A stretch of DNA of 64,000 bases from Amycolatopsis mediterranei (lineage in GTDB: Bacteria; Actinomycetota; Actinomycetes; Mycobacteriales; Pseudonocardiaceae): NCBI RefSeq assembly GCF_026017845.1, contig NZ_CP100416.1, positions 2,517,492 to 2,581,491 of the forward strand. Direction: 5' to 3'. Below, one piece after another: positions 39,601 to 49,741 of this stretch. The position numbers and the translations under genes are program-made. Below the pieces are notes generated by a model, which was not told the DNA's origin, searched no databases, and saw only the letters and a list, made by a program, of their open reading frames with translations. Positions within the stretch are counted from its first letter, which is position 1. Each line of letters opens with the position of its first letter.

Positions 39601-39980
39601 TCGAACCACTGGCCGAGGCGATGGGGGCCGCCGGTTACGGCGATGGCCTCGATGTGCTGGCGAGCTTGGGCGTCGAACCGCATGCGGTCGCCGGCGCGGC
39701 CTTCCTCGAACGATTGGCTCAACGCGACCTGGAACGCGCACTGGACCTCGTGAGCTCGTCACTCCGGGCCTACAGCAGAAGTTCGGTGCTGCTGGCGATG
39801 GCCCGCCGGTTGGCCGAACCCGCGCGATCCCGGATCCTCGCGGAGGTGGCGCAATCGAGCGAATGGCCGTCGGTGTTGCCGGCGCTTTCGCCGGAGGAGT
39901 ATCCCGGCGTCACGGAGATCGTCGGGCAGTTCATCCGCCTGCAGGAAGTGCGAGTGGGTCTGGGGCCGGAAGACGGCTGA
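36675..39980 (+). CDS. STAND/NACHT-like NTPase with N-terminal RHIM-like amyloid motif and helical repeats
   Basis: This 1101-residue protein has no membrane segment or signal peptide. Residues 17-38 read SVSGDVTGNIVQIGDVAG, with the tetrad VQIG at 27-30 that defines RHIM-like amyloid signalling motifs. A P-loop NTPase follows: Walker A in ADAWSGKTALMASF (Lys94, Thr95), Walker B LILVVDGLDE (172-181) in the NACHT-like hhhhDGLDE form, and a sensor-like VIVSGR (Arg210). From about 430 to the end the protein is a chain of TPR-like helical pairs (for example ALARVGQVDRAERIVAEV). No catalytic effector domain is present. ATG 36675 follows GGGGAGGA. The gene stands alone after a terminator and uses more A/T-ending codons than its neighbours, hinting at transfer. 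A role in regulated cell death or phage defence is inferred. Confidence 0.8.
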   Translation: MTQPAEDEPGNVVNSASVSGDVTGNIVQIGDVAGSFHYGARGIAKSWYRGTVREVAPDHLKGRETELAELERFCRESDPAPSYAWWRADAWSGKTALMASFVLDPPEEVRLVAFFISARDAESDNRTGFLAAVIPQLAEVLGIPEPEKACASDFPGLLDAAAEASAKGGRRLILVVDGLDEDRAAGGAGSIAALLPRRPAHGMRVIVSGRSSPGIPPVLHQHHPLRDAAIVRELAPSPAASAVRQDKERDLDRLLHAEAGEARDTLGLLVAARGGLSRDDLVELIGRGSALPAPDDGVASGIGGPDQVESRVRAILNSVGSRVFSRREARCNPGSAPEIYLLGHEGLQDEAVLRFGEEALQAYRDRITAWADGYRDQGWPVSTPQFLLLGYPRLLQDAGQLERLVECVTDLARQERLLEVSGGEASAQAEIAAAHAAVSASARPDVVSLVKLAVHRADLGARNARTPARLPALWARLGKFDRAEALARSISARERRIDAVCELAQALARVGQVDRAERIVAEVVDEKRYSYVRRRLISEVAACGDIARARAMAEAIENAGWRSRALLTLSTDGPESEPASMLAAADGIADGDARLSARFFVAGRLVERGEIDRAVELSNTFDPVFRAEVVERAARRLLREGDAKAAYDLAASEGAFTQRILARLELEDLARTDLQAASAKVSGVGDSNRREQLVYELIRIAIDAGRIDCAESLIGSTSSTYGRRGLSLVLESVAAREGYERAMELLRKKFGQPGVRVGPETRAAALTALAEGVLKFGDIDTAKNLASRAESAARRPGDDYRHNDTFRSIVDFVVAANDVPAAERLARILIASGVERHDFPQIARLLANSGDVNLAEQVVVRLDRASELAEAMATLLRRHRAAGAWEEVRRIADQVGERVAEIHSESFAATRLVDFYCAAGLPDQALGFAEKIEDSHDRRLAYSAVIGELCAVGRIERAIAIVRDSGNDEVFAFRLVEPLAEAMGAAGYGDGLDVLASLGVEPHAVAGAAFLERLAQRDLERALDLVSSSLRAYSRSSVLLAMARRLAEPARSRILAEVAQSSEWPSVLPALSPEEYPGVTEIVGQFIRLQEVRVGLGPEDG

Positions 39981-40093
39981 CCGGCGTGAAAGCGTTACGC
40001 CGGACGGCGGCTGTGCGGTGCGTGGTCAGGCAATTACTTTCGAGGGGTTGTGTCGCCTTTGCGACGATTCACTTCTGCGGAAGGTGGGGCGTC

Positions 40094-40978
40094 TTGAAGC
40101 ACACGAAACTCCGGGCCGCGGTGGTCACCGCCGTCCTCTCCGTTGCGTTCGCCCTGGTCGGCGCGCCCGCACAAGCGGCAAAACCCTTCTGGACGCCCGA
40201 TGCCATGCGGGCGGCCGTCCCCATGGACTCCCTCGTCAAAGCTCCGGCCGCAACGCCGAAGGACGTGGCCAAGGGGCGGAGCCAAATCATCCAAAGCATC
40301 CCGAACGGCGGTGGGCCCTGGACCGGCGGCGGCAAGGTCACCCAGACCGCCGGGCGCGTGTTCTTCCTCTTCAACGGCCAGAAAGCGTCCTGCTCCGGGG
40401 ACGCCGTCACCAGCGCCAACGGCAGCGTGGTCGTCACCGCCGGGCACTGCGTGAAGTACCAGGGGACCTGGCACACCCAATGGGTCTTCGTCCCCGGCTA
40501 CGACAACGGCAACGCCCCCTACGGCCAGTGGACGGCTAAGACCACCCTCACCACGCCGCAGTGGGAAGCCAGTGAGGACATCAACTACGACGTCGGCATG
40601 GCCGTCGTCAACCCGCTGAACTCGCAGCGGCTCACCGATGTCGTCGGCGCGCAGGGCATCGCCTTCAACCAGCCGAAGAACCAGAACATGTACACCTTCG
40701 GCTACCCGGCCGCCGCGCCCTACGACGGCACGAAGCTGATCTACTGCAGCGGCGGCACCTTCACCGACTTCCTGCTGACCCAGGACCACGGCATGCAGTG
40801 CCACATGACCGGCGGCTCCAGCGGCGGACCGTGGTTCCTGTCGTTCAACGAAGGCACCGGCGCCGGCGTGCAGGCCTCGGTCAACAGCTTCGGCTACAAC
40901 TTCCTGCCGGGCTACATGTTCGGGCCGTACTTCGGCACCGACGCGCAGAACCTGTACAACCGCGCGCAAGCCGCGTGA
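40094..40978 (+). CDS. Secreted trypsin-like serine protease (S1 family)
   Basis: This 294-residue protein has a signal peptide (KLRAAVVTAVLSVAFALVGAPAQA) and a chymotrypsin-fold protease. His is in SVVVTAGHCVKYQG, Asp in DINYDVGMAVV, and the nucleophile Ser in HMTGGSSGGPWF. Cys pairs around the His and Ser (CSGDAV/GHC; CSGG/MQC) are as in secreted actinobacterial S1 enzymes. TTG 40094 is the only start that includes the signal peptide, with GGAAGG about 8 bases upstream. It lies 113 bases after the STAND gene on the same strand, but export makes a direct partnership unlikely. Confidence 0.88.
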   Translation: MKHTKLRAAVVTAVLSVAFALVGAPAQAAKPFWTPDAMRAAVPMDSLVKAPAATPKDVAKGRSQIIQSIPNGGGPWTGGGKVTQTAGRVFFLFNGQKASCSGDAVTSANGSVVVTAGHCVKYQGTWHTQWVFVPGYDNGNAPYGQWTAKTTLTTPQWEASEDINYDVGMAVVNPLNSQRLTDVVGAQGIAFNQPKNQNMYTFGYPAAAPYDGTKLIYCSGGTFTDFLLTQDHGMQCHMTGGSSGGPWFLSFNEGTGAGVQASVNSFGYNFLPGYMFGPYFGTDAQNLYNRAQAA

Positions 40979-40982
40979 CCCC

Positions 40983-41029
40983 ACGTCAGCCCAGGGGCGG
41001 AGCCGGTGGTCCGGTCCCTGGGCTGACGT
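40983..41029 (+). terminator. Hairpin terminator after the S1 protease gene
   Basis: ACGTCAGCCCAGGG (40983-40996) and its exact reverse complement (41016-41029) form a 14-bp stem with a 19-base loop, starting 5 bases after the stop codon. There is no T-run. Confidence 0.75.
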
Positions 41030-41060
41030 CCGCGCGGGCCCGCCGCGGCAGGCTCGGGGC

Positions 41061-43908
<2,848 letters not shown>

Positions 43909-43914
43909 GGCCGC

Positions 43915-44697
43915 TCACGCCCCGGCGCCGCCGTCGACCGGCACGATCGCGCCGGTCACCATGGACGCGCGGTCGCTGAGCAGCCAGGCCGCCGCCTCGG
44001 CGACCTCGCGGGGTTCGGCCATGCGGCCGAGCGGGATCGAGGCGTTGATCTGCTCGACGATCCCGGGGGTCGCGGCTTCCCACGTGTCGATCATCTCCGT
44101 CGCGGTGCCGCCGGGGGTGAGGCCGTTGACCCGGATGCCGTGCGGCGCCCAGGTCACGGCCGCGGTCTCGGTGAGGCTGTTCAGCGCCCGCTTCATGGCG
44201 CCGTAGGCGGGCAGGGCGGGGTTGGCGCGGCGGCTGCCGATGCTGGACGTGTTGACGATCGCCCCGCCGCCGCTGCGGCGCATGAGCGCGGCCTCGGCGG
44301 TCATGGCGGTCCAGTGCGCGCGGAAGTTCACCGCGAACTGCTCGTCGATCTCTTCTTCGGCGGTGGTCTCCAGCGGACCGGGCTGCTGGATGGCCGCCCC
44401 GTTGTTGAACGCGCCGTCCAGGCGGCCGTGCCGCTGCTCGACGTGGTCGACGGCGGCCCGGATGCTCGCGGGAACGGCCAGGTCCAGCGCGACGGCGTCG
44501 GCGGTGCCGCCCGCGTCGCGGATCTCGCCGGCGATGCGCTCGAGCGACTCCGTGCCGCGCGAGGCCAGCACGACGGCGGCGCCTTCGCGGGCGAAGAGGT
44601 GGGCCGCGGCCGCACCGATGCCGCGGCTGGCGCCGGTGATGAGCACGACCTTGCCGGTGAGCAGGCCGATGGAGGGGAATTCGCTGGTGTTCGTCAT
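43915..44697 (-). CDS. SDR-family oxidoreductase
   Basis: This 260-residue classical SDR has VVLITGASRGIGAAAAHLF, FNNGAAI in place of NNAG, Ser in NTSSIGSRR, and YGAMKRALNSL with the catalytic Tyr and Lys, ending VPVDGGAGA. Arg after strand 2 (ASRGTESL) suggests NADP(H). ATG 44697 begins the conserved part. It is divergent from an XRE/MmyB regulator, a frequent pair in which the regulator controls the SDR gene. The substrate is unknown. It is convergent with aroG with a 6-base gap. Confidence 0.88.
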   Translation of the reverse strand: MTNTSEFPSIGLLTGKVVLITGASRGIGAAAAHLFAREGAAVVLASRGTESLERIAGEIRDAGGTADAVALDLAVPASIRAAVDHVEQRHGRLDGAFNNGAAIQQPGPLETTAEEEIDEQFAVNFRAHWTAMTAEAALMRRSGGGAIVNTSSIGSRRANPALPAYGAMKRALNSLTETAAVTWAPHGIRVNGLTPGGTATEMIDTWEAATPGIVEQINASIPLGRMAEPREVAEAAAWLLSDRASMVTGAIVPVDGGAGA

Positions 44698-44771
44698 GCC
44701 TTCGACGCTGCCCCGGTCCGCGGCCGGGAGACAGGCATCATCCGTACCAGGATCGGGCACTGCAGGCGTCG

Positions 44772-44777
44772 CATACT
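44772..44777 (+). promoter_or_regulatory. Probable -10 element of the MmyB-like regulator
   Basis: CATACT ends 6 bases before ATG 44784 in the 86-base divergent region shared with the SDR gene. Confidence 0.45.
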
Positions 44778-44783
44778 GAAGGT

Positions 44784-45620
44784 ATGGACAAGCAGGAGCT
44801 CGGGGCGTTCCTCCGCAGCCGTCGTGAGCGGCTGCGGCCGCCGGACGTCGGCCTGCCCGCCGGGCCGCGCCGGCGAACGCCGGGCCTGCGCCGCGAAGAG
44901 GTCGCGGTGCTCGCGCACATCTCCACCGAGTACTACGTCCGCCTCGAGCAGGGCCGGGCGCCGCGCCCGTCGGGCGAAGTCCTGGCCGGGATCGCCGGTG
45001 CGCTGCGGCTGACCGACGCCGAATCCGAGCACCTGCACGTCCTGGCGGGCACCGCGCCGATCCGGAGCGGCCTGCACCGCCGTGACGTGCGTCCCAGCAT
45101 CCTGGCACTGCTGCAGCGGCTGCCGCAGACGGCCGCCTTCGTCATCTCCGCCACGTTCGAGGTGCTGGCCTGGAACGCCCTCGCGGCGGCGCTCATGGAG
45201 GACTTCGCCGAGGCCACGCCCGAGGGGCGCAACCTCGCCCGCAAGGCGTTCCTCGGGCCGGCCGAGCCGCCGTACGGGATCTCCGACGCCGCCGAGTTCC
45301 GGCTCACCGTCGTCATGGAACTGCGCACCGCCCTGGCCCGCTACCCCGCGGACCCGGCGGTGCGCGGGCTCGTCGACGAACTGCGCGCGGGCAGCGCGGA
45401 CTTCGCCCGGCTGTGGGAGCGCCACGACGTGCAGGCGACGCCGGTGCTCACCAAGACCTTCCGGCACCCGGCCGTGGGGGAGGTGACCGTCGACTGCGAC
45501 TCCCTCGCCCTGCCGGAAAGCGACCAGCACCTCGTGCTCTACACGGCGCCGCCGGGCTCCCGCGGGGCCGAGGCGCTGGCGTTCCTGGAAGTGGTCGGGC
45601 CGGCGGGCGTCACACCCTGA
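44784..45620 (+). CDS. XRE-family regulator with MmyB-like ligand-binding domain
   Basis: This 278-residue protein has an N-terminal helix-turn-helix (LGAFLRSRRERLRPPDVGLPAG, then TPGLRREEVAVLAHISTEYYVRLEQGRAPRPSGEVLAGIAGALRL). The MmyB-type PAS-like domain follows: RPSILALLQRLPQTAAFVISATFEVLAWNALAAALMEDF, RYPADPAVRGLVDELRAGS and TFRHPAVGEVTVDCDSLALPESDQHLVLYTA. In this family the C-terminal domain binds small ligands, fatty acids in MmyB. The divergent SDR gene is the likely target. Confidence 0.92.
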   Translation: MDKQELGAFLRSRRERLRPPDVGLPAGPRRRTPGLRREEVAVLAHISTEYYVRLEQGRAPRPSGEVLAGIAGALRLTDAESEHLHVLAGTAPIRSGLHRRDVRPSILALLQRLPQTAAFVISATFEVLAWNALAAALMEDFAEATPEGRNLARKAFLGPAEPPYGISDAAEFRLTVVMELRTALARYPADPAVRGLVDELRAGSADFARLWERHDVQATPVLTKTFRHPAVGEVTVDCDSLALPESDQHLVLYTAPPGSRGAEALAFLEVVGPAGVTP

Positions 45621-45629
45621 CGAGCACCG

Positions 45630-46946
45630 TCAGGAGGCGTCGAGCAGCCGGGCCGCGGACTTCAGGACCGCGTCGCGCAGCGAGCCGACGTCCGGCACCG
45701 CCGCGCCGTTGGCCTGCAGTCCGATGTGGACCGAATCCCGGTACGTCGCGACCGCGATGCCGACCGCGTGGCGCGGGGCCAGCGGCACGAACGGGTAGAC
45801 CTCCGCCATCCGGGCGCCGTCGAGGGACAGCCGGGCCGGGGGCACCGGGACCGTGGTGATCACCAGGTCGAACAGCATCGGCGCGGCCTGGCCCGCCGTG
45901 CGGGTGCCCAGGCGGTGCAGCAGCGACGGGACGCGGTCGGCCAGCAGCGGCAGCGCGCCGGCGCCGCGGCTCGGGCCCGCCGCCTTGTTGCGGGTCATCG
46001 CCCGGCGGACCACCCGCAGTCGCTCGATCGGGTCGTCTTCGCCGACCGGCAGGTCGCACAGGTACCCCGAAAGCTTGTTGCCGCCGAGCTGCTCACCCGC
46101 ACGTCCCCGCACGCTCACCGGGATCAGCGCGCGCAGCGTGCGGCCGTCGGCGCGCTGCCCGCGGTTCACCAGCCACTCGCGCAGGGCCCCCGCCAGCACC
46201 GCCAGCACGACGTCGTTGGTCGTCCCGCCGTGGGCGCGGCGCACCCGGCGCAGCTCGGCCAGCGGCAGCCGGACGAACCCGAGGCGCCGCTCGGCCGACG
46301 GCGGTGCCGACACCGGCGAGAGCGGCGGGCGCGCGGCCCGCACCAGCGACGACGCGATCCCGGCCGCCTCGTTCGCCTGGCCCCACGCCGTGCCCAGCGC
46401 GCTCTTCACCGTGTCCAAAGTGGAGCGCGGCGCGGGGATCGAGCGGGCCGGCGCGGAACCGGGTTCCGGCAGCTCGACGCCGTCGAGCAGCCCGGCCGCG
46501 ACCGCGTACGCGCCGGCGCCGTCGGTCAGCGCGTGGTGCAGTTTCAGCAGCAGCGCGAACTTCCCGTCCGGCAGCCCGGTGACCAGGGTCAGGTCCCACA
46601 GCGGCCGGGACGTGTCGAGCGGCTCGGCGATCCACCGCGACGCGTAGGCGGAAAGGGGGTCCGGCTCGTACAGCGAACTCAACACCACGTGGTGAATGTG
46701 TTCGGCGGCAACAAAACCCGGGTCTTCGGACCAGCTGGCCGAGCCCGGCGGGAACAGTTCCGTGCGCGCCCGCTGGCGCAGCTTCGGCAGCCGGGCGGCC
46801 CGCTGCGCGAGCAACGCCGTCAGCGCGGCCGGGTCCACCGGGCCGCGGGCGGTGAAGGTGACCACCGCTCCCATGTGCATCGGAGAGGTTTCGCTTTCCA
46901 GGCAAAGGAAAGCGACATCGAGTGCGCTGAGCGGCGAGCCTGCCAT
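45630..46946 (-). CDS. Wax ester synthase/diacylglycerol acyltransferase family protein
   Basis: This 438-residue WS/DGAT protein has SALDVAFLCLESETSPMHMGAVVTF, the catalytic HHxxxDG in LLKLHHALTDGAGA (near residue 130), and the late motifs NDVVLAVLAGALREWL, ALIPVSVRG and LVITTVPVPP (the NVPGP-like region in a divergent form). It would acylate diacylglycerol or a fatty alcohol to make storage lipid. ATG 46946 has AAAGG 6 bases upstream. It is convergent with the MmyB-like regulator with a 9-base gap. Confidence 0.9.
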   Translation of the reverse strand: MAGSPLSALDVAFLCLESETSPMHMGAVVTFTARGPVDPAALTALLAQRAARLPKLRQRARTELFPPGSASWSEDPGFVAAEHIHHVVLSSLYEPDPLSAYASRWIAEPLDTSRPLWDLTLVTGLPDGKFALLLKLHHALTDGAGAYAVAAGLLDGVELPEPGSAPARSIPAPRSTLDTVKSALGTAWGQANEAAGIASSLVRAARPPLSPVSAPPSAERRLGFVRLPLAELRRVRRAHGGTTNDVVLAVLAGALREWLVNRGQRADGRTLRALIPVSVRGRAGEQLGGNKLSGYLCDLPVGEDDPIERLRVVRRAMTRNKAAGPSRGAGALPLLADRVPSLLHRLGTRTAGQAAPMLFDLVITTVPVPPARLSLDGARMAEVYPFVPLAPRHAVGIAVATYRDSVHIGLQANGAAVPDVGSLRDAVLKSAARLLDAS

Positions 46947-47091
46947 GGGCGACCTTTCCGGGTTCGCGGGGGGCGCACGGCCACGTGCGTCGGAAGGGAA
47001 GGAACCCACTGCACCAGCCCGACGTGACGGCCGGGTGGTCGAAGTGTTTCCACGACGCTAACTACCCACCCCGTTCATCCATTCGAGATAC

Positions 47092-47111
47092 CCCGGGCCG
47101 CAGTGCCCGGG
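47092..47111 (-). terminator. Hairpin downstream of the 47834-47133 gene
   Basis: CCCGGGC and GCCCGGG enclose CGCAGT, a 7-bp perfect stem 22 bases after that gene's stop, without a T-run. Confidence 0.45.
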
Positions 47112-47132
47112 CTCACAGAACGAGAAACGGAT

Positions 47133-47834
47133 TCATTCCCCCGGCGCGGGCCGGGGTTCTTCCGGCCGGGCGACCGGCGTCCCCCAGTCGGGGGTGAGCG
47201 CGACCTGCTTGCCGACGCGGCGCACCGGCAGGCCGTTCACCTGCCGGCGGCCGAGGCCCGGCCAGATTTCCGCGGCGTCCTTCGCCGCCGAGCGGATCGC
47301 GCCGCCGTCGAGCGTCGTGCGGGTTTCCGGGATTTCCCGGTCCGCCCACTGCACGACCAGCTTCAGCGGGCCGGCCGAGGGCAGCGGCCACAGGAACACC
47401 TCGTGGTCGACGGCGAACCGCGTGCCGCCGACCGGCTGGGCCCGCAGCACCGGGGCCTCGGGTTCGGACGCGGACGGCACCGAGATCGTCTCGGAGCTCG
47501 CCCGGCTGCCGTCGGCGTAGAGCACGCCGATCAGCAGCCCGTTGTAGTCGGGCTTGCGCCGGTGGTCGATCAGTCCCTCGGCGGGGTCGTCGACCAGGCT
47601 GTCCCGCGAGTACACCGTGACGCGCAGTGTCAGCGCCTCCGGCCACACCTCGATGGCCCGCAGCGCGACCACCGTGCGTTCGGAGCGGCCCAGCGGCTGC
47701 GCCCACGGCAGCACGGCCGGGACGATGTGCTCGCGCGGGGGATCGGTCCAGTGCCGTCCGCTGAACGCGTAAAGCTCCTGCTCCGGAACGGGGAACAGGG
47801 GACGCTCACGGGGACCGCCGGTGAAGAAGCTCAT
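47133..47834 (-). CDS. Conserved hypothetical protein
   Basis: This 233-residue soluble-looking protein has no signal peptide and is rich in beta-strands: ERTVVALRAIEVWPEALTLRVTVYSRDSL, YNGLLIGVLYADGSRASSET, and then FLWPLPSAGPLKLVVQWADREIPETRTTLDG. The alternating pattern suggests an immunoglobulin-like sandwich. No family with known function was recognised. It stands alone between the WS/DGAT promoter region and the flotillin gene end. Confidence 0.65.
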   Translation of the reverse strand: MSFFTGGPRERPLFPVPEQELYAFSGRHWTDPPREHIVPAVLPWAQPLGRSERTVVALRAIEVWPEALTLRVTVYSRDSLVDDPAEGLIDHRRKPDYNGLLIGVLYADGSRASSETISVPSASEPEAPVLRAQPVGGTRFAVDHEVFLWPLPSAGPLKLVVQWADREIPETRTTLDGGAIRSAAKDAAEIWPGLGRRQVNGLPVRRVGKQVALTPDWGTPVARPEEPRPAPGE

Positions 47835-47972
47835 CGGACGGCCCGCGACGCACGGTCCGGCACCATGCGCCCACGGTAGGACAAGCGAGCGGGAATTTCC
47901 GCCCCCGAACGGGGGTACGGCCCCCGCGGCCCGTGATCCGGGACACAGAGGCCGTATACCGAGAGTAACCGA

Positions 47973-49478
47973 TCAGTCGCTCAGCTTCAGTTCGCCGTTG
48001 CGCCGGGCGGGCTCGTCGAGCTCCTTCTCGGCCGGCTTGCCCATGGCGTCCATCAGCTGCCGGGCCAGGCCGAGGCCGGTCCCGCCGAGCGACAGCGCCT
48101 TGGCGAACATGTCGGACATGCCGTCGGCGCCGTTGAGCACGACCATGTGGTCGATGTTGCCGAACGCGCTCGCGCCCGCCTCGACGATCTCCGGCCAGCG
48201 TTCGGCCAGCTGCTGCGCGACGACGGCTTCCTGGTTCTCCGCCAGCGCCGCCGCCCGCGCCTTGATGGCGTCCGCTTCGGCGAGGCCCTTCGCCCGGGCC
48301 GCCTCGGCTTCCGCGAGGCCGCGGGCCTTGGTCGCCTCGGCTTCGGCCATGCCGCGGGCCTTCGCGGCTTCCGCCTCGGCCAGCCCGGTCGCCCGGGTGG
48401 CGCCCGCGGCGACCTCGGCGCGGATCTTCGTCGCCTGCGCCTCCGCCTCGGCGGCGGTCTTGACGCGGGTCGCGTCCGCGGCGGCCCGCAGCTCGGTCTC
48501 CCGGGCCTCGGCCTGGGCCTTGGCGATCGAAGCGTCCCGGGCGGCGTCGGCCGCGGTCCGCGTGTCGTACGCCTTCGCGTCGGCCGGCTTGCGGACCTGC
48601 GACTGCAGCCGCTGCTCGGCCAGCGCCGCCTCCAGCTCGGCCGCGCGGGTCTCCTGGACGACGACCTCCTGGCGCGCGGACGCCTCGGCCAGCGGCCCGG
48701 CCTGGCTCGCCTTGGCGCGCGCTTCGTCCACCTCGGCCTGGTAGCCGGCCTGGTGGATCTGGCTCTCGCGGACCGCGGCCGCCTTCTTGGCGGCGGCGAT
48801 CTGCTCGGCCTCGGCGGCCTCCTGGTCGCGCTGCGCCTCGGCGATGCGCGCCGACGCGGCGACCGCGGCGGCGTGCGGCTTGCCGAGGTTCAGGATGTAG
48901 CCGGTCTCGTCGTCGATCTCCTGGATCTGCAGCGAGTCGACGATCAGTCCCAGCTTGATCATCTCGTTCGCCGAGGACTGCCGGACCTCGCCGGTCAGCG
49001 CCTCGCGGTTGTGGATCATGTCCTCCAGCGTCAGCCCGCCGACGATCGAGCGCAGGTGCCCGGAGAACAGCTCGTGGATCGTGTCGTTCATGCTCTTCTG
49101 CTGGTCCAGGAACCGGCGGGCGGCGTTGGCGATCGAGGCGAAGTCGTCCCCGACCTTGTAGATGACGACGGCCCGCACGGTGACCGGCAGGCCCTGCTTG
49201 GTCACGCAGGAGACCTGCAGGTTGACACCGCGGGTGTCCAGCGACAGCCGCCGCGCGGTCTGGAACCCGGGGATGACGTTCACCCCGCGGCCGGTGATGA
49301 TCTTGAACCCCAGGCTGTCCGCGGTGTCCGCGCGGTCGACGCGGACCCCCAGCCCGGAGATGATCAGCGCTTCGTTCGGCTCGGCGACCTTGTAGAGCAG
49401 CCGCAGGATCCCGAAGACGACGATCAGCACGGCGATGACGCCACCGGCGGAAACCAGCACGATTTCCACGAGGCTCAT
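47973..49478 (-). CDS. Flotillin-like SPFH-domain protein
   Basis: This 501-residue protein has one N-terminal membrane helix (EIVLVSAGGVIAVLIVVFGILRLLY), the SPFH/band-7 domain (ALIISGLGVRVDRADTADSLGFKIITGRG through LRSIVGGLTLEDMI), and a long charged Ala/Glu coiled coil. The coil contains four near-tandem 11-residue repeats of the AEAEAAKARGM type (residues about 370-415). The end has EAGASAFGNIDHMVVLNG as in flotillins. Such scaffolds organise membrane microdomains. It follows the NfeD-like gene by 53 bases, downstream of a PASTA kinase, so the three probably share one transcript. Confidence 0.92.
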   Translation of the reverse strand: MSLVEIVLVSAGGVIAVLIVVFGILRLLYKVAEPNEALIISGLGVRVDRADTADSLGFKIITGRGVNVIPGFQTARRLSLDTRGVNLQVSCVTKQGLPVTVRAVVIYKVGDDFASIANAARRFLDQQKSMNDTIHELFSGHLRSIVGGLTLEDMIHNREALTGEVRQSSANEMIKLGLIVDSLQIQEIDDETGYILNLGKPHAAAVAASARIAEAQRDQEAAEAEQIAAAKKAAAVRESQIHQAGYQAEVDEARAKASQAGPLAEASARQEVVVQETRAAELEAALAEQRLQSQVRKPADAKAYDTRTAADAARDASIAKAQAEARETELRAAADATRVKTAAEAEAQATKIRAEVAAGATRATGLAEAEAAKARGMAEAEATKARGLAEAEAARAKGLAEADAIKARAAALAENQEAVVAQQLAERWPEIVEAGASAFGNIDHMVVLNGADGMSDMFAKALSLGGTGLGLARQLMDAMGKPAEKELDEPARRNGELKLSD

Positions 49479-49531
49479 GGCACCGACCCCCTAGCTCTGT
49501 TCTGTTGTGGTGTGGTGCCTCTTCCACGCCG

Positions 49532-49741
49532 TCAGCGGCTCAGGGGTTGCCACCGTTCCACGTAAACCGTGCGCGGGGGTTCGAAGTCGACCACCAGCAC
49601 CTGCGTTCCCGACTTGAACGTCTCCTCCGGGTCGGCCGGATACGCGTAGAACGCCTCCGTGCCGCCCCGGACGTTCAGGAGCACCTCGCCGATCAGGCCG
49701 GGGCCGATCGTGCCCGTGACGCGGCCGCGGCTGCCGATCAT
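49532..49741 (-). CDS. Small NfeD-like OB-fold protein
   Basis: This 69-residue protein is a free-standing OB-fold domain like the C-terminus of NfeD: IGSRGRVTGTIGPGLIGEVLLNVRGGTEAFYAYP, then FKSGTQVLVVDFEPPRTVYVERW. NfeD domains partner flotillins in many bacteria, and here the flotillin gene is next on the same strand. Its ATG overlaps the kinase stop codon (ATGA), coupling it to the kinase. Confidence 0.82.
   Translation of the reverse strand: MIGSRGRVTGTIGPGLIGEVLLNVRGGTEAFYAYPADPEETFKSGTQVLVVDFEPPRTVYVERWQPLSR

Noticed and set aside
40094..40978. S1 protease as the effector of the adjacent STAND protein
   Set aside because: It has a clear secretion signal, its own start region and no RHIM-like motif, and it resembles ordinary exported actinobacterial proteases.
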